Below, piece by piece: positions 48,923-58,810 of a stretch of DNA of 64,000 nucleotides. The notes below the pieces were generated by a model. It had not been told where the DNA came from. It saw only the letters and a list, made by a program, of their open reading frames with translations, and searched no databases. Numbering within the stretch: position 1 is the first letter of the stretch; each line of letters begins with the position of its first letter. This stretch comes from Hyphomicrobiales bacterium. GTDB lineage: Bacteria; Pseudomonadota; Alphaproteobacteria; Rhizobiales; Rhizobiaceae. The position numbers and the translations under genes were made by a program. The stretch is from the NCBI GenBank assembly GCA_900472485.1, contig UCII01000002.1, positions 1-64,000 on the forward strand, given 5' to 3'.

Positions 48923-51900
48923 ATGTCTCTCACTATTGCCCAACGCCTTGATCGCCTGAAAGTCCGCACTACGGAGCTTGCGCATTGGCGCGACAGGCAA
49001 AGTCTCGCGATCGACGGCTGGACCTTCGATGGAGAGCCAATAGCGCATCATCAGGATTGGCCGCATCGCAATGGGACGGTTCGCTTCGCTGCCAAAGCAA
49101 CGGCGCCGCAGGACTGGCCGCTCGAGCAAATCCGCCTTCAACTCGACCTTGGTGGCGAGAGTCTTCTGACGCTGCGTTATCCTGATGGTGAAACGGAGAC
49201 CTTCGGTCTCGACCCCTATCACCAGGAGTTTCCGATTAAGGGTCGCGACTTCCAGATTGAGAACGAGAGCGTTGCGCGTTTTCCCTTCGGCGAGCCCAAT
49301 AGGGCACCGAAGCTGAACAGGGCGCGCTTGATCTGGCTGGATGAGCCGGTTCACCGGCTGCATCTCCTGCTGCAGCAGATCGGCGAAGCGGCCGATATTC
49401 TTGACGGCCATGAAGCCGTGCCGCATCTGATCGATGCGGCCGAACAGGCGCTGCGCAGCCTCGATTGGCCGTCGGACACATCGGCCTATATCTCGCGCAC
49501 GGCCAGCGCGGCGATGCAGCAGAAGATTTGGGAATTGCCGGAACTTCAGGACAATCCGGCCGGTCTCAGCAAAGCGCAGAGTGCTTCGGCAGCTGCTGCT
49601 TATGATCGCCTATTGGCTCAGCTGAAAGAGCTTCAGACGCGCTTCCCGCAAAATGGCGAACTGCTGCTGACCGGTCATGCCCATATCGACCTGGCATGGC
49701 TTTGGCCATATGGCGAGACGCGCCGTAAGATGCGCCGCACCTTCAATACCGCGCTTGCGCTGATGGAACGCTCCGACGATTTCCGCTTCAACCAATCGAC
49801 CGCCCAATACTATGCGCAGATTGAGGAAGACGATCCGGAACTGCTCGAGCGGATCAAGAAGAAGGTTGCCGAAGGAAAATGGGAAACCGTCGGCGGCATG
49901 TGGGTCGAGCCCGACACCAACATGCCGACGGGCGAGAGCCTCGCGCGTCAGGTTCTCTATGGCCAGCGTTATTTCGAAAAGCATTTCGGCCTGCGTCATA
50001 GCGTCTGCTGGCTGCCCGATTGCTTCGGCTTTTCCGGCGCCCTGCCACAGATCCTGCGGCTTGGAGGCATTGACAGCTTCTTCACGATCAAGGTGAACTG
50101 GAGCGAAAGCAATCACATTCCGTCAGACCTCTTCTGGTGGAAGGGGCTCGACGGCAGCAAGGTTCTCACTCATACATTCGATAATCCCATGCAAGGTTAT
50201 AACGGTTTCGTACAGCCGGATTGCTTCGTGCCGACATGGAAGAATTTCCGCGGCAAGACGCAGCATGACACCTCGCTGCTGGCCGTCGGCTATGGCGATG
50301 GCGGCGGCGGCGTCACGCCGGAAATGGTCGAGCGCGAAGTGCAATTACGCGACTTTCCGGCTATCCCGAAGGCGCGCTGGGGTACCGTAAAAGGCTTTTA
50401 CGAAAAGGCGCACCGCACCGCGGCGCAAAAGGAGTTGCCGGTCTGGGATGGCGAAATCTACCTCGAACTACACCGTGCGACGCTGACGTCGCAAAGCGGG
50501 GTTAAGCGCAAGCACCGCCAGGCCGAACGCGCACTGATAACGGCGGAGACACTTGCCTCGCTCGCCTATATGCTGGGCGCTGACAAACCTCAAAGTCTCG
50601 AGGCGGATTGGCGCGTCGTCCTGAAGAACGAGTTTCACGATATCCTGCCGGGATCGAGTATCCGCGAGGTCTACGCCGATGCCGAACGGGAACTTGACGG
50701 CGTGATCGGCAATGCCAGGGCGGAGCAGGCAAACGCTCTGAAGACGCTGTCGGCCCATCTTCCGGCCGGCGGGGTCACGGATGCGCTTGTCGTCGTCAAC
50801 CCCTCTTTGTCGCCGCGCCCGCTTACCGCAACGCTTTCCGACGGAACGGTACTGGCCTCCGCCGATTCCGTCGCACCTCTTTCCGTCGCGGTCTTCGATC
50901 GCAAGGCGATCAGGCCGGCCGGACTTCTGAAGGCCGATAGCCATCAGCTCGAAAACGAGTTTTTGTCTGTCGTCATTGGCAAGGATGGAGCCGTCTCAAG
51001 CCTTGTGCACAAGGCGACGGGACGAGAAGCGATTGAAGGAAGTGCCAACCAGCTCTGGGTCTATCCAGTCGACAAGCCGCGCAATTGGGATGCCTGGGAC
51101 GTGGATGCTGATTACGCCGAGAAAGGCATTCGCCTGGATCAGCCCGAGAGCATCCGCTTGGTCGAGGAGGGGCCGCATCGCGCCGCGATCCGCGTCGTCA
51201 ATCGATATCGCAACTCGACCGTGACCCAGCTCTATGTTCTGACCGCCAATGCCCGCAGGCTTGATATCGAAACGACCATCGACTGGCATGATCGGCGAAC
51301 GCTGCTCAGAACCCTCAATCCGGTCGCCGTGCGGTCGCGCGCAGCGACTTTCGAATGCGCTTTCGGCATTGTTGAGCGGCAGACGCATACCAACACCTCC
51401 TGGGAGCAGGCGATGTTCGAGGCGGCGGCGCATCGGTTCGTGGATCTCAGCGAACCCGGCTTCGGTGTCGCGCTGCTCAACAATGCCAAATACGGCCACA
51501 GCGCCCGCGGCAATGTCATCGGCATGAGCCTCGTGCGCTCGCCGATCTATCCCGACCCCCTCGCCGATGAAGGTGAGCAGAGCTTTACCTATGCGCTGAT
51601 GCCGCATGAGGGCGCCTGGTATGACGGTGGTGTTCTGGCTGAGGCGATCGATCTCAACCAGCCGCTGGTCAGCATGGAGGCAAGCGGCCTTGCGGCCGGC
51701 ACCTTATCGCCGCTTGGCGTCGAAGGCACACCGGTCGCCTTCTCCGGCCTGAAACCGGCCGAGGAAGGGGAGGGGCTCATCCTGCGGCTTTACGAACCGG
51801 CCGGCAGGCGCGGCCGTCTGTCGCTGACCCTGCCGTCGGGATGGCAGGTATCGGGGCCGCTGAACATCCTCGAAGAACCGATCGAGCGCAGCGGACCCGC

Positions 51901-51949
51901 CGACATCATGCCGTTTGAAATCCGGACCTGGAAGTTGCAGCGGACCTGA
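48923..51949 (+). CDS. alpha-mannosidase, glycoside hydrolase family 38
   Basis: About 1008 residues, full length for bacterial GH38. The catalytic zinc site begins with LTGHAHIDLAWLWPYGETRR (the H-x-D ligands). The nucleophile aspartate is in SVCWLPDCFGFSGALPQ. Further blocks are VGGMWVEPDTNMP and VGYGDGGGGVT. The N-terminal and C-terminal beta domains are present (up to PFEIRTWKLQ). It hydrolyses alpha-mannosides; no signal peptide is visible, so the enzyme is cytoplasmic. The start at 48923 follows AGGA; the frame is open to 48821. It converges on a sugar ABC transporter that could bring in its substrate. Confidence 0.92.
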   Translation: MSLTIAQRLDRLKVRTTELAHWRDRQSLAIDGWTFDGEPIAHHQDWPHRNGTVRFAAKATAPQDWPLEQIRLQLDLGGESLLTLRYPDGETETFGLDPYHQEFPIKGRDFQIENESVARFPFGEPNRAPKLNRARLIWLDEPVHRLHLLLQQIGEAADILDGHEAVPHLIDAAEQALRSLDWPSDTSAYISRTASAAMQQKIWELPELQDNPAGLSKAQSASAAAAYDRLLAQLKELQTRFPQNGELLLTGHAHIDLAWLWPYGETRRKMRRTFNTALALMERSDDFRFNQSTAQYYAQIEEDDPELLERIKKKVAEGKWETVGGMWVEPDTNMPTGESLARQVLYGQRYFEKHFGLRHSVCWLPDCFGFSGALPQILRLGGIDSFFTIKVNWSESNHIPSDLFWWKGLDGSKVLTHTFDNPMQGYNGFVQPDCFVPTWKNFRGKTQHDTSLLAVGYGDGGGGVTPEMVEREVQLRDFPAIPKARWGTVKGFYEKAHRTAAQKELPVWDGEIYLELHRATLTSQSGVKRKHRQAERALITAETLASLAYMLGADKPQSLEADWRVVLKNEFHDILPGSSIREVYADAERELDGVIGNARAEQANALKTLSAHLPAGGVTDALVVVNPSLSPRPLTATLSDGTVLASADSVAPLSVAVFDRKAIRPAGLLKADSHQLENEFLSVVIGKDGAVSSLVHKATGREAIEGSANQLWVYPVDKPRNWDAWDVDADYAEKGIRLDQPESIRLVEEGPHRAAIRVVNRYRNSTVTQLYVLTANARRLDIETTIDWHDRRTLLRTLNPVAVRSRAATFECAFGIVERQTHTNTSWEQAMFEAAAHRFVDLSEPGFGVALLNNAKYGHSARGNVIGMSLVRSPIYPDPLADEGEQSFTYALMPHEGAWYDGGVLAEAIDLNQPLVSMEASGLAAGTLSPLGVEGTPVAFSGLKPAEEGEGLILRLYEPAGRRGRLSLTLPSGWQVSGPLNILEEPIERSGPADIMPFEIRTWKLQRT

Positions 51950-51987
51950 CGGCAAAGCTCGATTTTGTCGGGCCATTGCCTTTGCCG
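51950..51987. terminator. bidirectional hairpin between mannosidase and sugar permease
   Basis: CGGCAAAG (51950-51957) and CTTTGCCG (51980-51987) are exact reverse complements around a 22-base loop. They lie between two convergent genes. The loop is long and T tracts are weak, so efficiency is uncertain. Confidence 0.35.
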
Positions 51988-52000
51988 GAGAGCTGCCTTG

Positions 52001-53023
52001 TCAGCGACTCTCCAATATCCGCATCAACCGGCCGCGATAGCTGTCGAGAATGACGGCGAGCACGATGACGGCGCCGATGACGATCGGCTTGATATTGTCG
52101 TCGGCACCCAAGAGCTGCAGCCCGGTGGACAGCACCTGCAGAATGCAGGCACCGACCAGTGTTCCGATGATCGATCCCTTGCCGCCTGAAAGGCTGGTTC
52201 CGCCGATGATGACGGCCGCGATCGCATTCAATTCATAGCCGATGCCGGCAACCGGGCTGCCGACATTGAGGCGGAGCAGGTAGACCATGGCGGCAATGCC
52301 GGCAGTCAGTCCGGAAATAGTGAAGACCGCGATCTTGTATCGCTTCGGCTCATGGCCCGATAGGCGGACGGCCTCTTCATTCGTCCCGATCGCGAAGACG
52401 AAACGTCCGAACACCGTATAGCGCAGCACGAACCAGCCGATGAGGACGACGACAATCGCGATCAGGAAGATCGATGGAAGGACGCCCCAGAAAATCAGAT
52501 TGCCGAAATCGACGAAGGGCTGCGGCAGGCCGGTGATGGTGGAGTTGTCGCTGACGACGCGGGCAAGGCCGCTTGCAACGTTGAGCATGCCGAGCGTGAC
52601 AATGAAGGATGGAAGTTTCCATTTCTCGCAGATCCATCCGTTGATGGCACCCAGGATCGCGCCTGCGCCCATCGAGGCGAGCGATGCAAGAGCGATCGCC
52701 TGCCAGGGAGAAAACCTCGGGTCGATCATGATCGTCGCGCCGATAACGGTGCAAAGCGCCAGCAGCGAACCGACGGAAAGATCGATGCCGCCCGTGAGGA
52801 TGACGAAGGTCATGCCAGCGGCAAGCACCGTGTTGATGGCGATCTGCACGAAGATCTTCAGGAAGTTCTCCGGCGTCGCGAAATAAGGCGCCGTCAGCGA
52901 GAAGAAGATCAAAATCAGGACGAGGGCAATGGCGACGCCGGCCTCTTTCATCGAGATCCGGATGAGCTTGTCCCAGACGCTGGCCTCTTTCGCCTCGGTC
53001 GTCTTTTCAATGTTGCCGGACAC
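52001..53023 (-). CDS. sugar ABC transporter permease, RbsC-type
   Basis: A ribose/xylose-type permease of about 340 residues. It has the family block GGIDLSVGSLLALCTVIGA and later GTNEEAVRLSGHEPKRYKIA with AVIIGGTSLSGGKGSIIGTLVGA. The start is most likely a GTG at 53023 (VSGNIEKTTEAKEA) because AAGGAG precedes it; the frame is open to 53068. It overlaps the ATPase gene by 17 bases. It is the last gene of the three-gene transport operon. Confidence 0.93.
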   Translation of the reverse strand: MSGNIEKTTEAKEASVWDKLIRISMKEAGVAIALVLILIFFSLTAPYFATPENFLKIFVQIAINTVLAAGMTFVILTGGIDLSVGSLLALCTVIGATIMIDPRFSPWQAIALASLASMGAGAILGAINGWICEKWKLPSFIVTLGMLNVASGLARVVSDNSTITGLPQPFVDFGNLIFWGVLPSIFLIAIVVVLIGWFVLRYTVFGRFVFAIGTNEEAVRLSGHEPKRYKIAVFTISGLTAGIAAMVYLLRLNVGSPVAGIGYELNAIAAVIIGGTSLSGGKGSIIGTLVGACILQVLSTGLQLLGADDNIKPIVIGAVIVLAVILDSYRGRLMRILESR

Positions 53024-54533
53024 GACTGTACTCCTTGTAAGCGAGCGAGAGGATCCTGCTCTCGTCAAATTGCTCTCGGGGTATTTCCCCGGCTATCTTG
53101 CCGTCCGAGAAGACGATGATGCGATGGCAAATGCTCATCAGTTCCGGCAGGTCCGAAGATACGACGAGCACGCCTTTTCCCTCGGCGGCGAACTTCCACA
53201 GAAGCTCGTAGATTTCCGCCTTGGCGCCGACGTCGATGCCGCGGGTCGGCTCGTCGAAGATCAGTACCTTGGGGCCGCGAAACAGCCATTTGGCGATGAC
53301 GACCTTCTGCTGATTGCCGCCCGAAAATGTCCTGACAGCCTGATGGATGGATGGTGTCTTTATCCGCAATTCACGCACGAGGCGCTGCGAGGAATCGTCC
53401 TCCGCCTGGCGTAAGATCAATCCGTTGCGGGAGACCTTGGCGAGATTGGTGATGGTGGTGTTTTGCGCACAGCTCATATCGAGCATGAGACCTTGAATCT
53501 TGCGGTCTTCGGTCGCCAGACACAGCCCGGCGGTAACCGCATCCTTGGGCGAAGCAATCTCGATCGGTTCGCCATCTATGCGGATTTCGCCTGCAGCCTT
53601 GGCATCGGCGCCGAATATGGCCCGAACAGCCTCGGTGCGGCCGCTGCCCACAAGGCCGGCAATGCCGACGATTTCTCCCTTGGCGACGGAAAATGACAGC
53701 TCCGGGCTATGGCTCGTCACTTTGAGGCCGGAGACGCCGAGCGCCTCGCCGGAGATAGTGCTGTCGCCCCGGAAGGCGTCGTGCTGCGCAAGTTCGCGCC
53801 CGACCATGAGTTCAACGATTTTCGGAATTCCGAGCCCTTCGAGCGGCCGCGTAATCACATGCTGCCCGTCGCGCAGGATGGTCACGTCATCGCCCACTTC
53901 GAAGATCTCTTCGAGCCTGTGCGATATGTAAAGCGTGGTGACGCCCCGTGCCTTCAGCCGCTTCAGAATCTCAAAGAGGCGATCAACCTCCTTGGAGGTC
54001 AAAGTCGCCGTCGGTTCATCGAGGACCAGAAGCTTGCTTTCGTTGGACAGCGCCTTGGCGATCTCTAGCAGTTGAAGCTGGGCGACGCTTAAGCTGCTGG
54101 CAAGCGTCGTCGGCGCCACGTGGAGGCCGACCTCGGCTAGTAGTTCCGCCGCTCTGGTGTTCATTTGCTTGTAGTTCACCAGGCCGTATCGGCGCGGCAG
54201 ATGCTCAAAAAGCAGGTTTTCGGCAACGGTGAGATTGGAAAGTGGGTGCAGTTCCTGGTGAATGACGCGGATGCCCGCCTTGAACGCCTCGAGCGGAGAG
54301 GACGGATGATAGGCTTTGCCGTCAAACAGGATGCGGCCATCATCAGGCTTGAAGACACCGCCAAGCAGATTGATCAGCGTCGATTTGCCGGCGCCGTTTT
54401 CGCCAAGAAGAATGTGCCCCTTGCCGCGGCCGATCTCTATGGAGACATCCTTCAGAGCCACGACGCCCGGGAAGCGTTTGCCTATTCCTTCCAGCTTCAG
54501 GATGGCGTCATCTAAAGTCTCTGGCACGTCCAC
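53007..54533 (-). CDS. sugar ABC transporter ATP-binding protein, RbsA-type
   Basis: A 508-residue double ATPase of the carbohydrate uptake type. Domain 1 carries GENGAGKSTL and an SLSVAQLQ signature with LLVLDEPTATLTSKEV. Domain 2 has the usual degenerate Walker A (IAGLVGSGRTE) and FSGGNQQKVVIAKWL with LIFDEPTRGIDVGAK. The start is GTG at 54533 with a weak ribosome binding site. It works with the permease at 52001 and the binding protein at 54695. Confidence 0.92.
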   Translation of the reverse strand: MDVPETLDDAILKLEGIGKRFPGVVALKDVSIEIGRGKGHILLGENGAGKSTLINLLGGVFKPDDGRILFDGKAYHPSSPLEAFKAGIRVIHQELHPLSNLTVAENLLFEHLPRRYGLVNYKQMNTRAAELLAEVGLHVAPTTLASSLSVAQLQLLEIAKALSNESKLLVLDEPTATLTSKEVDRLFEILKRLKARGVTTLYISHRLEEIFEVGDDVTILRDGQHVITRPLEGLGIPKIVELMVGRELAQHDAFRGDSTISGEALGVSGLKVTSHSPELSFSVAKGEIVGIAGLVGSGRTEAVRAIFGADAKAAGEIRIDGEPIEIASPKDAVTAGLCLATEDRKIQGLMLDMSCAQNTTITNLAKVSRNGLILRQAEDDSSQRLVRELRIKTPSIHQAVRTFSGGNQQKVVIAKWLFRGPKVLIFDEPTRGIDVGAKAEIYELLWKFAAEGKGVLVVSSDLPELMSICHRIIVFSDGKIAGEIPREQFDESRILSLAYKEYSRVRQH

Positions 54534-54694
54534 CTCATCAGCGTTTCCATTTTGAATTGGAGATGATGATCTTCCTTGCGTCGCCTTCCGCTGGGTCTAA
54601 CGCCTCACGCTGAATGCCGACCAGAAGATCGATCGAAAAGCGGATGCGCCGGCAAATGCCGACGCATCCTTTGCCCGCAGCGCGGGTTTATCGA

Positions 54695-55681
54695 CTATTT
54701 GAGGTCCTTAGCGGTGACGAGCGTCACGTCCGTCTTGACCCAGCCGGTGAATTTCTCGCCGGCATATTCGCGAAGGCCGTACTTGATGCCCATGGCCGCC
54801 ATTTCCGCGCCGTATTGTTCGACGGTTGCCAGCATCTTGCCATCCTTGAGCAATGGCTTGACGGACGGAATATTGTCGAAGCCGACAACCTTGATCTTGC
54901 CTGCCTGGCCGGATGCATCAAGCGCCTTGACCACGCCGAGCGCCATGGAGTCGTTGGCGGCCATGACGCCCTGAATATCCTTGTACTTGGTCAGGAAATT
55001 CGTCATCACGGTGTTGGCTTCTTCCGTCTCCCAATGCGCGGTTTTGCTGTCGAGAAGCTCCAGCTTGCCGTTCTTGATGGAGTCCATGAAGCCCGCCTTG
55101 CGCTCCTTGGCGTTGTCGGCCTCGGGATTGCCTTCCAGGATCACGACCTTTGCGCCGGGACCCAGATCCTTGGCGAGCGCATCGCCGGCAAGCTTGGCGC
55201 CGGCCGTGTTGTCCGGCCCGAAGAAGGCGAGATCGATACCGGCGGCCTTCTTGGCGTCGGCATCGAGCGGCACGTCGATGTTGATGACTTTCACGCCAGC
55301 CTTCACCGCCTTTGCGAGCGGCGTGGCCATGGCCTTGGAATCGGCCGGCGCGACGACGATGATGTCGTATTTCTGCGTCACGAAGTTCTCGACGGCATCG
55401 ACCTGGGCTGCGAAGTCGCGTTCGTCCTTCATGCCGACGGCCTTGAAGTCGAACTTGTCCTTGTTTTCGGCCGCATATTTGTCGGCGCCGGCCTTCATCT
55501 GTTTGAAGAACTCATTCGACAGAGACTTCATGATCAGCCCAACCTTCGGCTTGCTCGCGGCAAAGGCCGGCGACACGCCGCAGGACAGCGCGAGCACGAG
55601 GGTGCCGGCAAGCCCCAGCTTGATTGCCGCACGCCGTTTCGCGTTGATCAAGACGGATTCACGCTTTGTAGAATTGGTCAT
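54695..55681 (-). CDS. sugar ABC transporter substrate-binding protein, RbsB-type
   Basis: A 328-residue periplasmic binding protein. The signal peptide contains AAIKLGLAGTLVLALSCGVS and ends near SPAFAASKPK. The mature part begins VGLIMKSLSNEFFKQMKAGA, typical of the ribose-type family, with VVAPADSKAMATPLAKAVKA and VMAANDSMALGVVKAL. GGGAGGAAAG precedes the start at 55681; the frame is open further to 55936. It is the first gene of the operon and is probably repressed by the divergent LacI protein through the operators at 55737 and 55851. Confidence 0.93.
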   Translation of the reverse strand: MTNSTKRESVLINAKRRAAIKLGLAGTLVLALSCGVSPAFAASKPKVGLIMKSLSNEFFKQMKAGADKYAAENKDKFDFKAVGMKDERDFAAQVDAVENFVTQKYDIIVVAPADSKAMATPLAKAVKAGVKVINIDVPLDADAKKAAGIDLAFFGPDNTAGAKLAGDALAKDLGPGAKVVILEGNPEADNAKERKAGFMDSIKNGKLELLDSKTAHWETEEANTVMTNFLTKYKDIQGVMAANDSMALGVVKALDASGQAGKIKVVGFDNIPSVKPLLKDGKMLATVEQYGAEMAAMGIKYGLREYAGEKFTGWVKTDVTLVTAKDLK

Positions 55682-55736
55682 TTCTTTCCTCCCGAACGGT
55701 CCTGGGCTCAGCTCCACCTGAGTTGTCTGCGACAAT

Positions 55737-55746
55737 GAACCGTTTC
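55737..55746. promoter_or_regulatory. LacI-type operator, copy 1
   Basis: GAACCGTTTC fits the GAAnCGnTTC core recognised by LacI-family regulators. It lies 55 bases before the binding-protein start, in the gap shared with the divergent LacI gene. Confidence 0.6.
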
Positions 55747-55850
55747 CACGTATATTGGGTAGCATGTCATCAAGAATTGTCAAGGCGTCGAGTTTGCGCT
55801 GAAAAGCAGCGAAAATTGTAACTTTACCAGTTCCGGAAGATAGGTATGAT

Positions 55851-55860
55851 GAACCGTTTC
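55851..55860. promoter_or_regulatory. LacI-type operator, copy 2
   Basis: An exact repeat of GAACCGTTTC, 114 bases from copy 1, with matching flanks (TGAACCGTTTCCA in both). Two spaced copies in one divergent promoter region are typical for LacI looping or dual control. Confidence 0.6.
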
Positions 55861-56004
55861 CATCAGGGGCGGCGTTGCTCTCGTCATGAAGGATCAGCTT
55901 GGCATGAAGCTCTTTGACTAAGGCGGGAGAGACCATTAGCTGAGCCTAGATCAGGCGCTTCTAGGGTGTCTCGAAAGGTGAAATGAAGGGATATTGGTTC
56001 CGTT

Positions 56005-57015
56005 ATGCCGAAGGTTGGAATTCGAGACGTTGCCAAGCTGGCGGGGGTTTCCACCGGGACAGTCTCAAGGGTTTTGAATGACCACCCTTCCGTGACGGAT
56101 GAACTGAGGGCGCGGGTCAGAAGCATCATCGAAGAGCTCGGTTATACGCCCGATCCTTCTGCCAGAAGCATGCGCAGCAAGGTCAGCCGTCTCATCGGCA
56201 TCATCATTCCCGATCTCACCAATCCCTTCTTCTCGGAACTCGTCCAATCCGCGGAACAAGCGGCGGCGAGACATGGCTATAACATCATCGTCATGACCTC
56301 TTTCGACCATGCGGCCAAGGAGGCGGATCGGATCGGTCAACTGACAAGTCGGAAGGTGGATGGCATCATCCTTGTTCCGAGCAACGATTTCCATGCGCTC
56401 AAGCTGCCGAAGGGCCTGCCAATCGTCATCGTCGACCGCCTCCTGCCGGGATATTCCGGCATCGCTGCCGATCATCGCAGCGGCGTGTGTCTCGGTGTCG
56501 AGCATCTCGTGAAGCTTGGCCATCGTCGCATCGGTTTCATTTCGGGTCCCAAGGACTCCGTTCCTGCCAACGATCGACTCAAGGGTTATCTGGATGCAAT
56601 GGAGCTGGTCGGCGACGGCAGGCAGAATTCAGCGCCGCCGCTGATCGCAGAAGCGGCGTTCGATTATGAAAGCGGACGATCTGCCGGAAACTATCTTCTC
56701 GCGCGTGCCCGCCACGAGCGCCCAACCGCCATATTCGCAAGTTCCGATCAGCAGGCGATAGGCTGCATGCGTGCAGCACATGATTTGGGGATCCCAATCC
56801 CGGCTGCCCTTTCCATCGTCGGCTTTGATGGTATTCCGCTCGCAAGCATGACAACGCCACGCCTGACCACCGTAAAGCAGCCGATTCAGGAAATAGCCGC
56901 AGCGGCGGTTGCCGTTTTGTTGAGCAAGCAGGATGCCCCGGCTCTCGGCAAGCCACTCCTGCTGGCCTGCGAGATTTCCGAGGGGGAAACAACGTCTTCA
57001 CCGCAGCCGGATTAA
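56005..57015 (+). CDS. LacI-family transcriptional regulator
   Basis: A 336-residue LacI regulator. The N-terminal helix-turn-helix is IRDVAKLAGVSTGTVSRVLN, with the hinge helix around DPSARSMRSKVSRLIG. The periplasmic-binding-like ligand domain contains GIIIPDLTNPFFSELVQSAE and SIVGFDGIPLASMTTPRLTT. It is divergent from the sugar transporter operon and most likely binds the two GAACCGTTTC sites, repressing uptake until the sugar is present. The mannosidase may belong to the same regulon but has no such site upstream that I noticed. Confidence 0.94.
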   Translation: MPKVGIRDVAKLAGVSTGTVSRVLNDHPSVTDELRARVRSIIEELGYTPDPSARSMRSKVSRLIGIIIPDLTNPFFSELVQSAEQAAARHGYNIIVMTSFDHAAKEADRIGQLTSRKVDGIILVPSNDFHALKLPKGLPIVIVDRLLPGYSGIAADHRSGVCLGVEHLVKLGHRRIGFISGPKDSVPANDRLKGYLDAMELVGDGRQNSAPPLIAEAAFDYESGRSAGNYLLARARHERPTAIFASSDQQAIGCMRAAHDLGIPIPAALSIVGFDGIPLASMTTPRLTTVKQPIQEIAAAAVAVLLSKQDAPALGKPLLLACEISEGETTSSPQPD

Positions 57016-57169
57016 AAGGTGGTGATGTCGGTGACTTTAGATGGCATCGCATCTGAATATTGAAGAACTACATGCATGTCTTTATCCGCATGTATTACTC
57101 ATGAGATAATATCTTCAGTAGTCTCTGAACTGTATCAGAATTGCTCTGCCGCCGCATTGTTTGTACCCG

Positions 57170-58300
57170 TCAAATGCCGAGCGTATTAAGCCAGTCGCTG
57201 AGGCTGGATGTCTTCGTCACCCGTGGCAAATGCTCTACCTTGCATTCTCCGGTATGTCTGCGGACCTCGCTTGGGCTATAGCCGAATTCATGTGTGAAGG
57301 CCCGGCTGAAGTTAGCTGCCGATTCGAAGCCGAGATTGCTGGCAATATCTGCAATTTTCTGACCATTGCTCAGGTCGGCAAGTGCTGCGCGTGCGGCAAG
57401 AAGTCGTCTTCTGCGTACGTAGTTCAACACGCCACCCGATGCCTGGAACAATTCGTACAGCCTGGTTCGGGAAATTGCCAGTTCACGGCTCAACGCTTCC
57501 GGAGTCAGCTCCGCTGATCCGAGATTGCTCTGGATAAAGCGGCGAGCTTTCGTCATCAGTCCGATCTCAGAACTGCGATCGCCGGCCGTATGGCCGTCCA
57601 ACAGCGGCGTGACGCTATGAAATATCATCTCTTGCAGCTGGTTGCGTACGCTGTGCAGATCGTCCCTTGTCAAACGATTGAGGTTCGCTTCGAGAAAAGC
57701 GATGTAGTCAGCCAGCAGCTTGACGCGTGCTCCCCCCAGGACGATGTTGTTGCTTGCTCCAGGTAGTCCGCCGTGATCGGCAAACAAATCGCAAGGCAGG
57801 ATGAGGGCAACGGATTGCGCGCTTATGGTGCGGCCGTAAAACGGGCAGCCAAGTGCCCGGATTTCCATCATGCCGGGTTCGTTTTCGACCACATGCCCAT
57901 TGACGCTGGTCCATGTTTTGCCCGTGCGCAGGAAGGTGATTTGCCAATGATCTATGGCGCTGAAGCGTACCTTCTCCGGTGAGCGTTCATAGCTGAAGGC
58001 TGGTGTTTGTTGCTGGATGAGAAGTGCGCCTTCGAGATTCCAGATGGTTTGAGTTGCCGCGAAGCCATCTCCAGCCAGGCCGCTTTCGGGAAGATAAGCG
58101 TCTATCAGCGGCGCCATGTGCTTCTGCCAAGCCGGGAATTGCTGGTTGGAAGCCTCATTGAATGTGGAAAACGGCAGTGACACAAGCTCTGGCAGATCTG
58201 TGGTCTTGCCGCAAATCGGAGCTTCGGAAATGCGGGGCCACCGCCGCCTTTCGACAAAAGCCGGCTGTCCGGCGGCAATCTCGGTCTTGTTCCACATCAT
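57170..58300 (-). CDS. AraC-family regulator with AraC_binding_2-type N-terminal domain
   Basis: About 376 residues. The N-terminal ~240 residues resemble the ligand-type domain of the FeaR/AraC_binding_2 group (LEGALLIQQQTPAFSYERSP, then HWQITFLRTGKTWTS). The C-terminal HTH reads LTPEALSRELAISRTRLYEL and NLGFESAANFSRAFTHEFGY. The start is at 58300 after AAAGG; the frame is open to 58324. It stands alone. Its target is unknown; it might regulate the small secreted protein or the polysaccharide operon beyond. Confidence 0.88.
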   Translation of the reverse strand: MMWNKTEIAAGQPAFVERRRWPRISEAPICGKTTDLPELVSLPFSTFNEASNQQFPAWQKHMAPLIDAYLPESGLAGDGFAATQTIWNLEGALLIQQQTPAFSYERSPEKVRFSAIDHWQITFLRTGKTWTSVNGHVVENEPGMMEIRALGCPFYGRTISAQSVALILPCDLFADHGGLPGASNNIVLGGARVKLLADYIAFLEANLNRLTRDDLHSVRNQLQEMIFHSVTPLLDGHTAGDRSSEIGLMTKARRFIQSNLGSAELTPEALSRELAISRTRLYELFQASGGVLNYVRRRRLLAARAALADLSNGQKIADIASNLGFESAANFSRAFTHEFGYSPSEVRRHTGECKVEHLPRVTKTSSLSDWLNTLGI

Positions 58301-58810
58301 CGTGGTGACCTTTCGACAAAACATGCCAAATCGGCTGGTAGTCGTCGCGGTATCCTTGCCGCAGGCGGACGAAGGGGGCAGGCGCCCATGGGGGCGAGTG
58401 ATGTGCGTCCAAAACGGGCCGTGCGCGGGTAGTGCGGGCTTCGTCCGGCTACGATCTTTCCCAATCGTCGCAAAACAGCCTGAATTTCAGTCCATCCGGG
58501 CGTCCGCCGGTTGGCGGACGGACGTAAAGAGAGAGATCGTTTCATGTCTTGAGCAAAGAGTTCTGCCCCGCGGTGCGCCTTGGCCGGCAAACCAAAGAAG
58601 TCTGTGGATGTCTGAGCCAAGGCTCTGTGCATTAACCGAATGTCGCGCCAAATTATCACTATCGCAGGCAGCATTGTTGCAGGTCCCCCGCCCGAAGGCT
58701 GTAAGGGGAAATTAAGCAGATTTCATTAATATTTTCAAGATATTTATAGAAGTCACTTAAATATTTTCCGCTGAAATACACGTAGCAAACTTGTCAAGGA
58801 GAGTAAACTT
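58301..58810. other. intergenic region, AT-rich at its right end
   Basis: About 500 bases. Frames on both strands are shadow-like. The last ~130 bases are AT-rich and contain the probable promoter of the small secreted protein. A weak match to the island operator at 58734-58750 is not accepted. Confidence 0.4.

Noticed and set aside
58734..58750. TTCAAGATATTTATAGA, upstream of the small secreted protein, partly like the island operator
   Set aside because: The right arm is perfect but the left arm is poor, the surrounding DNA is AT-rich and the gene has no sulfur link.
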